Positions 9,519 to 18,267 of a stretch of 56,701 bases of DNA are shown piece by piece. Origin of the DNA: Pseudarthrobacter sp. AL07 (GTDB taxonomy: Bacteria > Actinomycetota > Actinomycetes > Actinomycetales > Micrococcaceae); the NCBI RefSeq assembly GCF_029960665.1, contig NZ_JASBRB010000018.1, forward strand, positions 1 to 56,701, in the 5' to 3' direction. The translations under genes and the position numbers were made by a program. The notes under the pieces were generated by a model. The model made no database searches and was not told the DNA's origin. It saw only the letters and a program-made list of their open reading frames with translations. Position 1 is the first letter of the stretch; the number at the start of each line of letters is the position of its first letter.

Positions 9519-10035
9519 AGAACCAGCGCACGACACTCGGCATGAGAGAACGGCGGTAAGCGAGGCCGCGGTGGCCTTTCGGGTAGGAACGTCACCGGAC
9601 ACTGGCGGGGCAAACGGCATGCGTGATACACCGTCTCGTAAGCCGCCGGTTGCGAGTCGCGCGCGAGACGCTCTGCGTTTTCCCTAGGAACCGACGAAGC
9701 GTGTCAACGCTTCAGCGCCGATAGCGTCGGATATTTCACTTTTTTCACAAGACGCCCCAAGTACCCGGGCGGATAGGCTTGAAGGCAGAGAAGCCGGGAT
9801 GTTCCTCTGAGAAATGGCGGGCGTTGTTCCTTCGGGAAACAAGGCCCGCCATCTCCTTTCTAATTTCACCGCCACGGGATCTTTGCTTACGCGCAACGCT
9901 GTGAGCCTCGTAGGGCCGCCGCAGCCAGGCAACCTTACGGCTCGGGTGCGACAGGTCATCCTTGCGGCCGCAACAACCAGGCGCGAGGCGGCATATGCGA
10001 AGGTAAGTGAACCATCTACCTGGGGGAGACCGACC
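9519..10035 (+). other. Intergenic stretch after the transfer operon
   Basis: No convincing gene. It holds a modest GGCC/GGCC hairpin followed by TTTC near 9566-9582, a possible operon terminator, and the strong hairpin listed at 9814-9852. An open frame runs from 9814 into the next gene, but its first 74 codons encode the hairpin and a composition unlike the rest, so I treat them as non-coding. Confidence 0.5.
9814..9852 (+). terminator. Long stem-loop with TTCG loop
   Basis: ATGGCGGGC at 9814-9822 pairs perfectly with GCCCGCCAT at 9844-9852. After one mismatch the pairing continues through TTGTT to a TTCG tetraloop, followed by CTCCTTTC. It could be a terminator for upstream plus-strand transcripts or a leader structure for the gene at 10036. 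It argues against the ATG at 9814 being a real start. Confidence 0.55.
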
Positions 10036-10713
10036 ATGCCAGCCGTACCTGCCAACCTGCAGACGAGATTAGAGAAGTGGGAAGCGGAGGGGCGTCCACC
10101 ACAGAAGGCCTTCGAATGGGAGGAAACGAACTGGCAAAGGTATCTCGGCAACAGCGCCATTTTTGAAACTCTTCCGAATCCTATTGACCGCGCTGGCGTC
10201 CTGGAATCGTTCAAGCTCATCAATGACCGGGACTCGGCACTTGACGCCTACATCGCCAGCTACCTCTGGGGTTACGCCAAGGCCAACTTCGGGCCGTACC
10301 GCGCGGAGCGTGTCATCCGGTTGAACACCGATCCCAAGAACGGGAAAGACTTCGCCGTCGAGTTGCACACGCTCGCCCAGATCGGGATGACCGACGGCGG
10401 GAACGCCGCGTTCCAGCACATCGTGGACAGACGACAAAGTAACAGGAAGTTCTTCGATCAGTGGGGGCCTGCCTTCGCGACCAAATTCATCAGCTTCGCC
10501 ACAAAGGCCTCCGACCAAGTGCCCACCACTCCCATCATGGACAGCATTGTCGCGGAATGGTTCCGGAAGCACTGCGAGGAGATCGCTCCACTCTGGCTTA
10601 CCTGGTACAGCGCTAGTAGCTACCGCCGGTACACCGAATGCATGGCCGAATGGGCAGTCGAGCTCGGCATTGAACCAGAGCAGGTCGAACAGCTCATCTT
10701 CGGGAAAGACTGA
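10036..10713 (+). CDS. OGG-fold (8-oxoguanine glycosylase-like) protein
   Basis: 225 residues from the ATG at 10036, chosen because GGGGGAG lies 8 bases upstream. The frame is open back to 9814 without a good site. Features recalling the bacterial OGG-fold family (helix-hairpin-helix glycosylase-like) are SYLWGYAKANFGPYRAERV, then a block around WGPAFATKFISFA, then PIMDSIVAEWFRKH. That family has been described as OGG-like by fold; its activity is mostly untested. It converges on a uracil-glycosylase-like gene ending at 10749, so two base-excision-type proteins sit side by side. The call is from pattern recognition and moderately sure. Confidence 0.5.
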   Translation: MPAVPANLQTRLEKWEAEGRPPQKAFEWEETNWQRYLGNSAIFETLPNPIDRAGVLESFKLINDRDSALDAYIASYLWGYAKANFGPYRAERVIRLNTDPKNGKDFAVELHTLAQIGMTDGGNAAFQHIVDRRQSNRKFFDQWGPAFATKFISFATKASDQVPTTPIMDSIVAEWFRKHCEEIAPLWLTWYSASSYRRYTECMAEWAVELGIEPEQVEQLIFGKD

Positions 10714-10748
10714 GCGCGGAAGGGGCTTGAGCTCCTGTCCTCAGACGT

Positions 10749-11483
10749 TCATTTGGACATCGCTGCCGCCCGCGCAAAGGCTTCCCTCAGTAATTCCTTG
10801 TTGGGTTTGCCCGTGACTGCATCTGTCTTGTTGTAAGCAAGTGGACTCGGGTGGGGCCCGAGAATGGCGGGGAGGCTCTTGAGCTCAAGAGATGCACTGA
10901 GCAGCAGCTGCGACCAAGCCGTTTGCGCCTGTTTACCCAAAAGGAGAACCACCTTGGGACGGGACTCCAGCAATTCCATCAGCTCGGCCAGCAGTGGAGC
11001 CGCCCGACGGGCTTCAGCAGCCAAAGTGCGTGGTGGAAAGGCTGGGTTTGCAACCCACCAGGGCACGACGTTCCAGTGGAGGGACCTGGAGTAGGGGAGA
11101 CCGCCGGCTTCGGCAGCGAGTGTGGAGTTATGGGCCGTTGGGTCATTGTTGTCCCGGCTGATGAACCCTGAACCGAGTTGCGCTTCTCCGGACGGGTCCT
11201 GGAGCAGAACCAGAACGTCAGCCCCCTGCGTCGCCGACCGTGGGTCGAAGTAAGGGACGCTTTCCTTTGTGGAAACCCGGACCTCATCAACCCACTTATT
11301 CAGAGAGCCAACGACGCCTTCGTATCTGCTCTCCTGCCGGTGCTGGAGGACGTGGGGGAGGTGATGCCGGCTAAGCAAGGTTCCGGCGTTGTACGCGTGC
11401 TTATTCCATATGACTGTGGATCTGTCCTTCACTCTGCCTGCCGTTCTCTCAATGCTAAATATTGTGCGGCAAGCCGACCACAA
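10749..11483 (-). CDS. Uracil-DNA glycosylase superfamily protein
   Basis: 244 residues. ADVLVLLQDPSG (~88-99), THN-like TAHNST, WNVVPWWV (~137-144), VVLLLGKQAQTAW (~185-197) and GPHPSPLAYN (~217-226) follow the order of UDG-superfamily motifs: water-activating loop, Asn, core strand, and an HPSP-type leucine-loop region. It would remove a damaged or modified base from DNA. It lies 8 nt downstream of the small gene ending at 11492, so the two are probably co-transcribed. Family members in mobile elements include defence proteins acting on modified phage DNA; that role here is inference. Confidence 0.75.
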   Translation of the reverse strand: MWSACRTIFSIERTAGRVKDRSTVIWNKHAYNAGTLLSRHHLPHVLQHRQESRYEGVVGSLNKWVDEVRVSTKESVPYFDPRSATQGADVLVLLQDPSGEAQLGSGFISRDNNDPTAHNSTLAAEAGGLPYSRSLHWNVVPWWVANPAFPPRTLAAEARRAAPLLAELMELLESRPKVVLLLGKQAQTAWSQLLLSASLELKSLPAILGPHPSPLAYNKTDAVTGKPNKELLREAFARAAAMSK

Positions 11484-11491
11484 TCATGTCT

Positions 11492-11746
11492 CTAACCGAA
11501 CGACTGCTTGTAGAGGACGGCTGTAAATGACCCGTCTCCCATCTCCTGCCAAGTCCGGTACGCGTAGCTCTTGGGTACCCAAAAAACCACGGAATTCAGG
11601 CCATTGCTGTAGAAGGTTCCCTCACCCTTCCAGGAGATTGGTCCCTTGTCCTCAGCATTGCCCTGGTCATCAGTAAGCCGCACCCACCAAGTACCGTCTG
11701 GTTTCGGGTAGACCGTCATGCTGATCGGTTCAGCTTCGTTATTCAT
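11492..11746 (-). CDS. Small unknown protein upstream of the UDG-like gene
   Basis: 84 residues, not recognised. It is Trp/Gly/Tyr-rich, with likely beta strands (ISMTVYPKPDGTWWVRLTDD, FYSNGLNSVVFWV, SFTAVLYKQ), no membrane helix and no cysteine. It lies 25 nt downstream of the CoiA-like gene and 8 nt upstream of the UDG-like gene on the same strand, so all three probably form one operon. Coding status rests on operon spacing and ordinary composition. Confidence 0.55.
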   Translation of the reverse strand: MNNEAEPISMTVYPKPDGTWWVRLTDDQGNAEDKGPISWKGEGTFYSNGLNSVVFWVPKSYAYRTWQEMGDGSFTAVLYKQSFG

Positions 11747-11771
11747 GGCCTCAAGCTACCCCGGCCCGGGC

Positions 11772-13277
11772 TCATTTACCGCGCGGTATGGGTACGCACC
11801 GTTCAAGCAGTCTCTTCATCATTGCCGTGCCCTCATCTTCAGGGGTCCTTCCCTTGGCGATGCCCTCATAAAATTTATCCGAATAATGCCGGTAACCCGG
11901 GCTTACGTTTGCTTTCGTCCTGAGCTGGCGCCAAAGGCACTCGTACTGAGGATGGGGTCCTCTGCCACACCAATCGCAGGAGGTGATCTTGGCTGGTTGC
12001 AGCTTTTCGTTCTTCCGGGTCGAGGACCAGGAACTGGACGTTGGTTCCCCGGGGTCCGGATACCGGTGCCCGGTCATGATGGCCACGGCGTCTCTTGCCG
12101 AGATCTCCGTCCCCACCAGCGCAACGTCTACTGCGTCTGCGCGCGTCAGCTGGCGGCGTTGGTATTGGCCAGAAATGTACCCGTCAAACGTTGGCTGCTG
12201 GCTCTCTGACGGGTCCTGGCTGCATGGTCCGAATCCCTTGTCGGCGCAAAGGTGGATCTGGGTGAGGATTCCATCAGCAAGGGGAATACGGGCTGTCACG
12301 GGTATGGTCACGGACTTCCAGCGGGTCTCCAGCTCCAGGAAGCCGTCACCGAAAAAGCCGACTCTGCAATGAGCGCAGCCGTAGGCCAGGGAGGTCTTCT
12401 CTGCCTTCTTCGAGTGGTGCATCCGCAGGGGAGCCAACGGCGGAATACTGCCTTTGCCCAGTATTGCCGTGACGTCGCTGGCAATCAGAGTCTCGATGCG
12501 TTCAGTTGGCCATAAAGGAAAGTCTGTCCGCGTGGCTTCGGTTGTCTCCTGGCAGCGGGACCGGAGGGATGCAGCACTTATCCTCCAGATTGTGGATGGC
12601 CGCTTGCAGGCCCAGCAGTTGTCGGTCAGATGCTGAATGGTCACCGAGGTGATCCGTGCCTGGATCCGGTCGAGGTGCAGCCCCAGCAGGACAGCGGTGA
12701 CGTGTGCGTGAAGACCAACCGCGGCCGCCTGCTGGAACGCTTTCTCTGCCAGGACATCAAACGGAGCATCGTTGCCCTCGAACACGACGTGGGGCACGCC
12801 GGAGCGCCTGGCCTCGTCCTTGTTTCGCCGGTGGACGTACCAGAAGCATTCAACGCCGTCAGCGGTATAGCGTTCCTGTCGGCGCCGAAACTCTCCGGCG
12901 TCCTGGCGTGACCACTGGACCTCCAACGCCAGGCGCCTGCCATCGCTCTCCGCCAGGACATCCGCGACCCACGCCCGACCTTCTGTGCTGCACTCGACAC
13001 TCACCTGCCAGCCGGCATCTCTGGCCGCCTGTGCGATCAGAGTTTTGAGCGCCCTGTGTTGAGGCGACTCGTTCCAACAATCGATTAGACCGCACTGCAC
13101 GCCGGCCTTGTGCGCAAAGTGCTTGAGGCCACGCCTGGACGTGCGTGGGATTCCAGGCACTCCGCACCGCATGAGCAAGGACCGGCTCTTGTACTCGCTC
13201 TTCACCAGATCCCAGTGCTCATCCGTGGCTAAATAGGATTCGATTCGTTCCCCGTCGAGAAACGCGACCAGCGGCAT
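11772..13277 (-). CDS. CoiA-like nuclease-domain protein
   Basis: 501 residues. The N-terminal third follows the CoiA pattern: LKHFAHKAG, ESPQHRALKTLIAQAARDAGW, then AWVADVL and LALEVQWS (~118-122 and ~132-139), i.e. the D...E-x-Q core of a PD-(D/E)xK-type nuclease, then RRRQERY. The middle has CWACK and CAHCR, and the C-terminal part has CDWCG, so zinc-binding knuckles are possible. CoiA is known from natural competence; copies on actinobacterial plasmids are of unknown purpose. It heads the minus-strand group 13277 to 10749 that includes a UDG-like protein, which suggests a DNA-processing or defence function (inference). Confidence 0.7.
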   Translation of the reverse strand: MPLVAFLDGERIESYLATDEHWDLVKSEYKSRSLLMRCGVPGIPRTSRRGLKHFAHKAGVQCGLIDCWNESPQHRALKTLIAQAARDAGWQVSVECSTEGRAWVADVLAESDGRRLALEVQWSRQDAGEFRRRQERYTADGVECFWYVHRRNKDEARRSGVPHVVFEGNDAPFDVLAEKAFQQAAAVGLHAHVTAVLLGLHLDRIQARITSVTIQHLTDNCWACKRPSTIWRISAASLRSRCQETTEATRTDFPLWPTERIETLIASDVTAILGKGSIPPLAPLRMHHSKKAEKTSLAYGCAHCRVGFFGDGFLELETRWKSVTIPVTARIPLADGILTQIHLCADKGFGPCSQDPSESQQPTFDGYISGQYQRRQLTRADAVDVALVGTEISARDAVAIMTGHRYPDPGEPTSSSWSSTRKNEKLQPAKITSCDWCGRGPHPQYECLWRQLRTKANVSPGYRHYSDKFYEGIAKGRTPEDEGTAMMKRLLERCVPIPRGK

Positions 13278-13676
13278 TGGCCCCCCTTACTGCCCCGCGG
13301 GCATTTGACTCACCCTAACCACAGGCACCGACAGAATGCTGCACCCGGAAGCCGACCGGTTATTGAGAAGCGCCTGCTGTCGCGATGAACATGCGCACCC
13401 TGGCATTCAGTGGATGGTCCGCATCGCCATTGCCGCGCGATGGACTTCAGTCACAACCGAAAGGAAGCATGTCTCACGGCTTGGACTGAAGCGTTCAAGG
13501 ATAGCCATGCCCTCAAAACGAAGCTCGAAGAAGAGGGCAGGAAAGGTGAAACCGACAAACCGGCCAGTGAAACGATACGCATGGGCCGTAAGGATCTTCG
13601 GGTGACTATTTCTTTCGGGCGACGCTGGGCAGCCCCGCTCCTCCGAGCACTGAAAGTGTTCGGGCTATGAACCGCC
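13278..13676. other. Intergenic stretch with only weak ORFs
   Basis: Overlapping small plus-strand frames (for example 13410-13670) lack ribosome sites and have unremarkable codon use, so I do not call a gene. It probably contains the promoter of the CoiA-like operon (minus strand) near 13280-13330. Nothing else seen. Confidence 0.4.
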
Positions 13677-14489
13677 TCATCGAGGGACGCGGTGGTTGCT
13701 TGGTTGCAGCTCCTCATGGAACTTGGACCTCATCGCCTCAAGATTCTCTGTGGCTGTGATGAGGAAGGCTCCCAGAAATGTCAGTCGGGAAGTAAGCCAG
13801 AATGATGCAGCCTGGTCGTCTGCTTTGCCTACAAACTTTCGCTCTAGGATCACCGGCAAAAGCTGCCCATTTGCATGAGCCATGCCGCTACATGCCTTCC
13901 ACACTTGGAGTCCCGTCAGTCCCCGACGACTTGGCACCACGTTGTCCGCGTTGGTCACGACATCTGTCGTAGTGACCCGCTGATCCAAGTTGTGGGTCTT
14001 GTGGCGTTTGAGGTTCTGCTGAAGCGCCAGGAGCCGTTTTCTCGTCTTTGTACCACTCTCGCTCCTTGGATCGAAAGCCTTTCCAAGGCTTGCTACGTCC
14101 TCGTTGTTCTCGTAGGACAAGCGCAGGCACCGAAATGCTTGCTTGTCGTCATTGCCAGAATTCAGTAACCAGAGCCCGTACGAGGTTGACTCCACGGCGG
14201 AGCGAATCATGGAATAGAGAGCGGTCATTGGTACGTCTTTAGTCTTCTCGATGTACATCCCGGTGGCCCTGAGATTGTCTACAGCGACCAAATTGAAGTT
14301 CGCAATGTGGTGTGAAAGCGGCTGAAACGGCGTCAGTTTGTCGACTGCAGCAACGGAACTCTGTGGATGAGGTTCGGGCCAGTCAGGCTCTGCCAGTATT
14401 GCGTCCACTCTTTGAATGGCCTCCTGAATCAGAGCAGATCCTGCTTGCTCCTCTTCTGGTGATTCGGTGGTGTTATAGGAAAACGCCAT
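13677..14489 (-). CDS. Unknown all-helical protein
   Basis: 270 residues from the ATG at 14489, chosen because GGAG lies 5 bases upstream; the longer frame to 14552 has no ribosome site. Predicted mostly alpha-helical, with the central segment VPMTALYSMIRSAVESTSYG, a Glu-rich N-terminus, and no membrane segments or catalytic signature I can name. Its general look resembles HEPN-like or DUF5677-like accessory proteins, but I cannot assign it. It lies in the accessory island with the glycosylase-like and CoiA-like genes. Confidence 0.6.
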   Translation of the reverse strand: MAFSYNTTESPEEEQAGSALIQEAIQRVDAILAEPDWPEPHPQSSVAAVDKLTPFQPLSHHIANFNLVAVDNLRATGMYIEKTKDVPMTALYSMIRSAVESTSYGLWLLNSGNDDKQAFRCLRLSYENNEDVASLGKAFDPRSESGTKTRKRLLALQQNLKRHKTHNLDQRVTTTDVVTNADNVVPSRRGLTGLQVWKACSGMAHANGQLLPVILERKFVGKADDQAASFWLTSRLTFLGAFLITATENLEAMRSKFHEELQPSNHRVPR

Positions 14490-14763
14490 CTTCTCCAACT
14501 TTCCGCTGCGTGCCAATACCGAGAGCCTACGGGGCAAAAGCTGGACCGGCATTGTGGCGATTGGCGATGGCTACGCTGCCGTGCACGCCGCGCTGCACCA
14601 CAGAACTGCTGAAGGCCACTGGCTCATCGTCATCAGAACGTTGTGTGCCCCAGAAGCTGGCAGCTAGGGCTAACTACAACAGTGTGGAAAATTCTCGAAC
14701 ACAGGTGACGCGAGGGTGTCCGTCAACGGCGTTGCTGCCGGAGGGGCAACCGTGATCGTGTCG

Positions 14764-15246
14764 TCAGCCCGCGCTGTCCCTGGCCATGGGCCAGTTCTGC
14801 CTGCTGATGCGGCGGTTAGCCGGCCGTCGCAGCGTGAAGCCTAAACGCTCGTAGAAGCGCCACAGCTGTTCCTGGTCCGCGGTGGCATCTGGGTGGACGT
14901 AGGCCATGGTGTTGCCTGCCTCCTCGCTCTCCTGCAGGAAGGTTTCCACGAGGTCCGTGCCAATACCATCGTCCTGGTGGGCGACGTCGACGTACATCGC
15001 GAGCAGCACGGAGCACCTCCGGTTTGGCCGGTCCGCGTAGTCCTCCATCTCGTTCGCGTTTTCGTTGGCGTGGCTGCCGGTGAGCCACCCGACGATGGTG
15101 CCGTCGCGCTCGGCAACGTGGGTACCTGGGCCGTAGGGTCCCTGGCGGTTGGCGTATCGCTTGGATTCAAACTCGTGCCTATGCCAGTGCTTGAGCAGTT
15201 CTGCGAGCTGGGGTGCGTCGTGGTGGGTGGCGATCCGGATCTTCAC
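14764..15246 (-). CDS. GNAT family N-acetyltransferase
   Basis: 160 residues starting with GTG at 15246. IRIATHHDAPQLAELLKHW is the usual GNAT N-terminus. LAMYVDVAHQDDGIGTDLV (~82-100) carries the acetyl-CoA-binding Q/R-x-x-G-x-G/A loop in a weakened form (DDGIGT), and LWRFYERLGF is the C-terminal motif B. The substrate is unknown. It lies just 3' of the interrupted gene remnant (15329-15598), on the same strand, so before the IS21 insertion it was probably the next gene after the Ntn-hydrolase-like gene. Confidence 0.8.
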   Translation of the reverse strand: MKIRIATHHDAPQLAELLKHWHRHEFESKRYANRQGPYGPGTHVAERDGTIVGWLTGSHANENANEMEDYADRPNRRCSVLLAMYVDVAHQDDGIGTDLVETFLQESEEAGNTMAYVHPDATADQEQLWRFYERLGFTLRRPANRRISRQNWPMARDSAG

Positions 15247-15328
15247 GGCACTGATCCTAGCGGCTCAGGCCCTTTGAGCCTGTTTTGCGCCCCACTGGCC
15301 ATGCGGGCTTTATGGCTTTGCTTTGGAC

Positions 15329-15598
15329 CTAAGGAGCTTTATCGAGAGGGGCCAGATCCTGCATTTCCATAACGTCCTTCGGAACGGCTTGGCTAGAGTT
15401 CCTTTTGGACTGGGCTGTCTCGACAACCCACTCCCCTGCTGCCCGACGATTGATGACTCGCAAGCTCAGGTTTTCGTAGTCAAGACAGCGCCGTCCAGAG
15501 ACGTGGGTTCCTTCGCCTACGTCAACTGCGAAATGCTCAACTCGGATTGATTGGTAGACCTTTGCGATCTGAAGTGTGCCACCGACGCTTGGGACGCT
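15329..15598 (-). pseudogene. 3' part of the Ntn-hydrolase-like gene cut by IS21
   Basis: The minus strand is open for 89 codons from 15598 to the TAG at 15329-15331, reading SVPSVGGTLQIAKVYQSIRV onward. It has no start of its own. Joining the 5' part (21096-20494, ending ...LTRDD at the target duplication) directly to 15598 gives one uninterrupted frame of 290 codons, so this is the displaced C-terminus. It fills what otherwise looks like an empty 360-bp gap. Confidence 0.85.
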
Positions 15599-15605
15599 GT
15601 CATCG
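15599..15605 (+). repeat. Left target-site duplication GTCATCG
   Basis: GTCATCG here and at 20494-20500 flank the element exactly. Seven bases is within the 4-8 bp range known for IS21-family insertions. Confidence 0.9.
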
Positions 15606-15635
15606 TGGTTGTGGCAGTTTGAGTTGAACCCGGTA

Positions 15636-15656
15636 TGACGGTTTGATTTGAGCCCA
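15636..15656 (+). repeat. IS21 left subterminal repeat L1
   Basis: TGACGGTTTGATTTGAGCCC plus A. It is a perfect inverted complement of 20443-20463 and matches 18646-18666 with one difference. Such repeats are the multiple transposase-binding sites typical of IS21 ends. Confidence 0.85.
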
Positions 15657-15680
15657 CCTGCCGACTCGCCGGGCAGCTTG

Positions 15681-15701
15681 TGACGGTTTGAGTTGGACCC
15701 A
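15681..15701 (+). repeat. IS21 left subterminal repeat L2
   Basis: TGACGGTTTGAGTTGGACCC plus A, a direct repeat of L1 with three differences, 24 bp inside it. Confidence 0.8.
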
Positions 15702-15750
15702 CCCCAGCGTTGTTCTCATCTGATTGGTTTCCAACGGTGGAGGGCATGGG

Positions 15751-17436
15751 ATGAGGTCAAAAGTGGAGCTGTTTGCCAGAATTCGCCGGGATGCGCGGGT
15801 GGAGGGACTATCTATTCGTGCGCTGGCCCGGCGCCACGGAGTAGGGCGACGGCTCGTTCGGCTGGCGTTGGATTCCGCGGAACCGCCGCCACGGAAGACG
15901 CCGGTGAGAGTGGCACGGCAGCTGGAGCCGGCCAAGGTCCTGATTGATGCGATGCTGTCCGAGGATCTTCAGGCGCCCAGGAAACAGCGTCATACCGTCC
16001 GGCGTATCTTCGCCCGGCTCGCTGATGAGCATGGGTTCTCCGGTGCCTCGTATTCGACCGTCCGGGACTATGTCCGTGTGAGGCGGGCGGAGATTGAAGC
16101 CGGTGCCGGGCGGGGACCGGAGGTTTTCATTCCTCAGGAACACGCACCCGGCGCCGAGGCCGAGGTCGATTTCGGGGATGTCTGGGTGGATCTGGCCGGC
16201 GTCCGGACCAGATGCTATATGTTCGCTTTCCGTCTCTCCCATTCCGGCAAAACGATCCACCGGGTCTATCCGACGTGCGGCCAGGAAGCATTCCTGGAGG
16301 GTCATATCGAAGCGTTCGACATGATCGGCGGCATCCCGGTGCGGCATATCCGGTATGACAACCTGACCAGCGCGGTGACTAAAGTCCTTTACGGGGGCGG
16401 TCGGCAGAGGATGGAAAACGAGCGCTGGGTGCTGTTTCGATCCCACTACGGCTTTGATCCTTTTTACTGCGAGCCCGGCATCTCCGGCGCCCATGAAAAG
16501 GGCGGCGTCGAAGGAGAGATCGGCCGGTTCCGGCGGAATTTCCTGACCCCGGTGCCGGTTGTTGAATCCCTGGCTGAGCTGAACCGGAAAATCCGGGCAT
16601 GGGACGAGGGCGAGGACCGCCGGCGGATCGGCAACAGGATCAACACGGTGGGCCAGGACTTCGCCGCTGAACGTCCTTTCCTGGCGCCGGTACCGGTTGA
16701 AGGGTTTGATCCGGGCCTGGTCCTCAGTCCCCGGGTCGACCGCTCGGCGCTGATCAGTGTCAGGACGGCCAGATATTCCGTTCCGGCCCGGTTCATCGGC
16801 CGCAAAGTCCGGGTCTCGCTGCGGGCGACGGAGATCCAGGTCTTTGACGGCAGAACACTGATTGCCACTCATCCGCGCACCGTGGCCAGGGGCGGGCAGT
16901 GCGTTCAGCTGGACCACTATCTGGAAGTACTCCGCATAAAGCCCGGTGCTCTGCCGGGATCCACCGCCTTGTCCCAGGCCCGCGCTTCGGGCGTTTTCAC
17001 TCCGGCTCATGACGCGTTCTGGGCAGCGGTCAGGAAAACCGACGGCGACGCGGCAGGGACCAGGGAATTGATCGATGTCCTACTCCTGCACCGCTCGATG
17101 GATGCCCGGGACGTCGTCGACGGAATCGCCGCAGCCTTGCGGGTAGGGGCAGTAACGGCAGATGTTGTCGCCGTAGAAGCCCGCCGGGCAGCAGCTGAAC
17201 GCGCCACGGCGCGGGGCCCGGCCGATCAAGTTCCCCACCGGAGAGCGGAAATTGTCCAGCACCGGGTTCTCAGCCTTACCCAGCGCCGCCTGGCAGATCC
17301 CGCGGCAGTGATCGCCGGCCTGCCGGCAGACAAACGGCCGCTGCCGTCGATGGCGGCATATGACCGGCTCCTCAGACTGCCGGACCGCGTCGCGTCCCCG
17401 GATCCTGTCCCTGCCAGAGAAGGAAACGCATCATGA
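15751..17436 (+). CDS. istA: IS21 transposase IstA
   Basis: 561 residues from the ATG at 15751 (MRSKVELFARIRRDAR, the usual IstA start); a longer frame from 15724 is less likely. The N-terminal helix-turn-helix (~15-45, LSIRALARRHGVGRR) binds the ends. The DDE integrase core shows EVDFGDVWVDL (~138-148), VRHIRYDNLTSAV (~197-209) and GAHEKGGVEGEIGRFRRNF (~240-258). A Mu-transposase-like beta-barrel follows (ISVRTARYSVPARFIGRKV). It is intact in length and overlaps istB by 4 nt (ATGA). Confidence 0.93.
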   Translation: MRSKVELFARIRRDARVEGLSIRALARRHGVGRRLVRLALDSAEPPPRKTPVRVARQLEPAKVLIDAMLSEDLQAPRKQRHTVRRIFARLADEHGFSGASYSTVRDYVRVRRAEIEAGAGRGPEVFIPQEHAPGAEAEVDFGDVWVDLAGVRTRCYMFAFRLSHSGKTIHRVYPTCGQEAFLEGHIEAFDMIGGIPVRHIRYDNLTSAVTKVLYGGGRQRMENERWVLFRSHYGFDPFYCEPGISGAHEKGGVEGEIGRFRRNFLTPVPVVESLAELNRKIRAWDEGEDRRRIGNRINTVGQDFAAERPFLAPVPVEGFDPGLVLSPRVDRSALISVRTARYSVPARFIGRKVRVSLRATEIQVFDGRTLIATHPRTVARGGQCVQLDHYLEVLRIKPGALPGSTALSQARASGVFTPAHDAFWAAVRKTDGDAAGTRELIDVLLLHRSMDARDVVDGIAAALRVGAVTADVVAVEARRAAAERATARGPADQVPHRRAEIVQHRVLSLTQRRLADPAAVIAGLPADKRPLPSMAAYDRLLRLPDRVASPDPVPAREGNAS

Positions 17437-18251
17437 GCCCGACCCCACCGGTTGTCACCTCCCAGCCGCTGCGCCGCCGGCGCGGAATGACTGAACAGGC
17501 CGCCATGGCCGCAGTGGAACAGGCATGTCGCCGGCTGCGCCTGCCAACAATCAGGACCGTACTTGAGGAAGCCTTGACCGTGGCAGGGAAAGAACAGCTC
17601 TCATACCAGGGATTCCTCGCGGAGCTATTGCTCGCCGAGTGCGATGACCGGGACCGGCGCAGCTCCCTGCGGAGAGTGAAAGCGGCGAACTTCCCCCGCG
17701 ATAAATGGCTGGGCGACTTCGACTACGAGGCGAACCCGAACATCAACCAGGCCACGATCAATACCCTCGCCACCGGGGACTGGATCAGGAAAGGCCAGCC
17801 GCTGTGCTTCATCGGCGACTCAGGAACCGGCAAATCCCACCTACTCATCGGTCTCGGCACGGCCGCCGCGGAAAAGGGTTTCAGGGTCAGATACACCCTG
17901 GCCACCAGGCTGGTAAATGAACTGGTCGAGGCCGAGGACGAAAAGGTCCTGGCCAAGACCATCGCCCGCTACGGACGCGTCGATCTGCTGTGCATCGACG
18001 AACTGGGCTACATGGAACTGGATAAACGCGGCGCCGAACTGCTCTTCCAGGTCCTCACAGAACGCGAGGAGAAAGCATCCGTGGCCATAGCGACCAACGA
18101 ATCATTCTCGGGCTGGACCAAGACCTTCACCGACCCCCGACTCTGCGCAGCCATCGTTGACCGGCTCACGTTCAAGGGAACCATTATCGAGACCGGAACG
18201 GACTCCTACCGGCTGGCCCACACCAAAAACCAGCAACCCCGGGATGAATGA
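17433..18251 (+). CDS. istB: IS21 helper ATPase IstB
   Basis: 272 residues. Walker A is GDSGTGKSHLLIG (~129-141), Walker B is LLCIDELGYM (~185-194), and SVAIATNESFSGWTKTFTD is the sensor region of the DnaC-like AAA+ family. IstB oligomers choose the target and stimulate IstA. It starts inside the istA stop, indicating translational coupling. It is intact, so the element could be active. Confidence 0.94.
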   Translation: MSPTPPVVTSQPLRRRRGMTEQAAMAAVEQACRRLRLPTIRTVLEEALTVAGKEQLSYQGFLAELLLAECDDRDRRSSLRRVKAANFPRDKWLGDFDYEANPNINQATINTLATGDWIRKGQPLCFIGDSGTGKSHLLIGLGTAAAEKGFRVRYTLATRLVNELVEAEDEKVLAKTIARYGRVDLLCIDELGYMELDKRGAELLFQVLTEREEKASVAIATNESFSGWTKTFTDPRLCAAIVDRLTFKGTIIETGTDSYRLAHTKNQQPRDE

Positions 18252-18267
18252 ATACCCCTGCTGGCTG

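Noticed and set aside
13336..13670. Overlapping small plus-strand frames
   Set aside because: No ribosome site, no recognisable pattern, weak codon bias.
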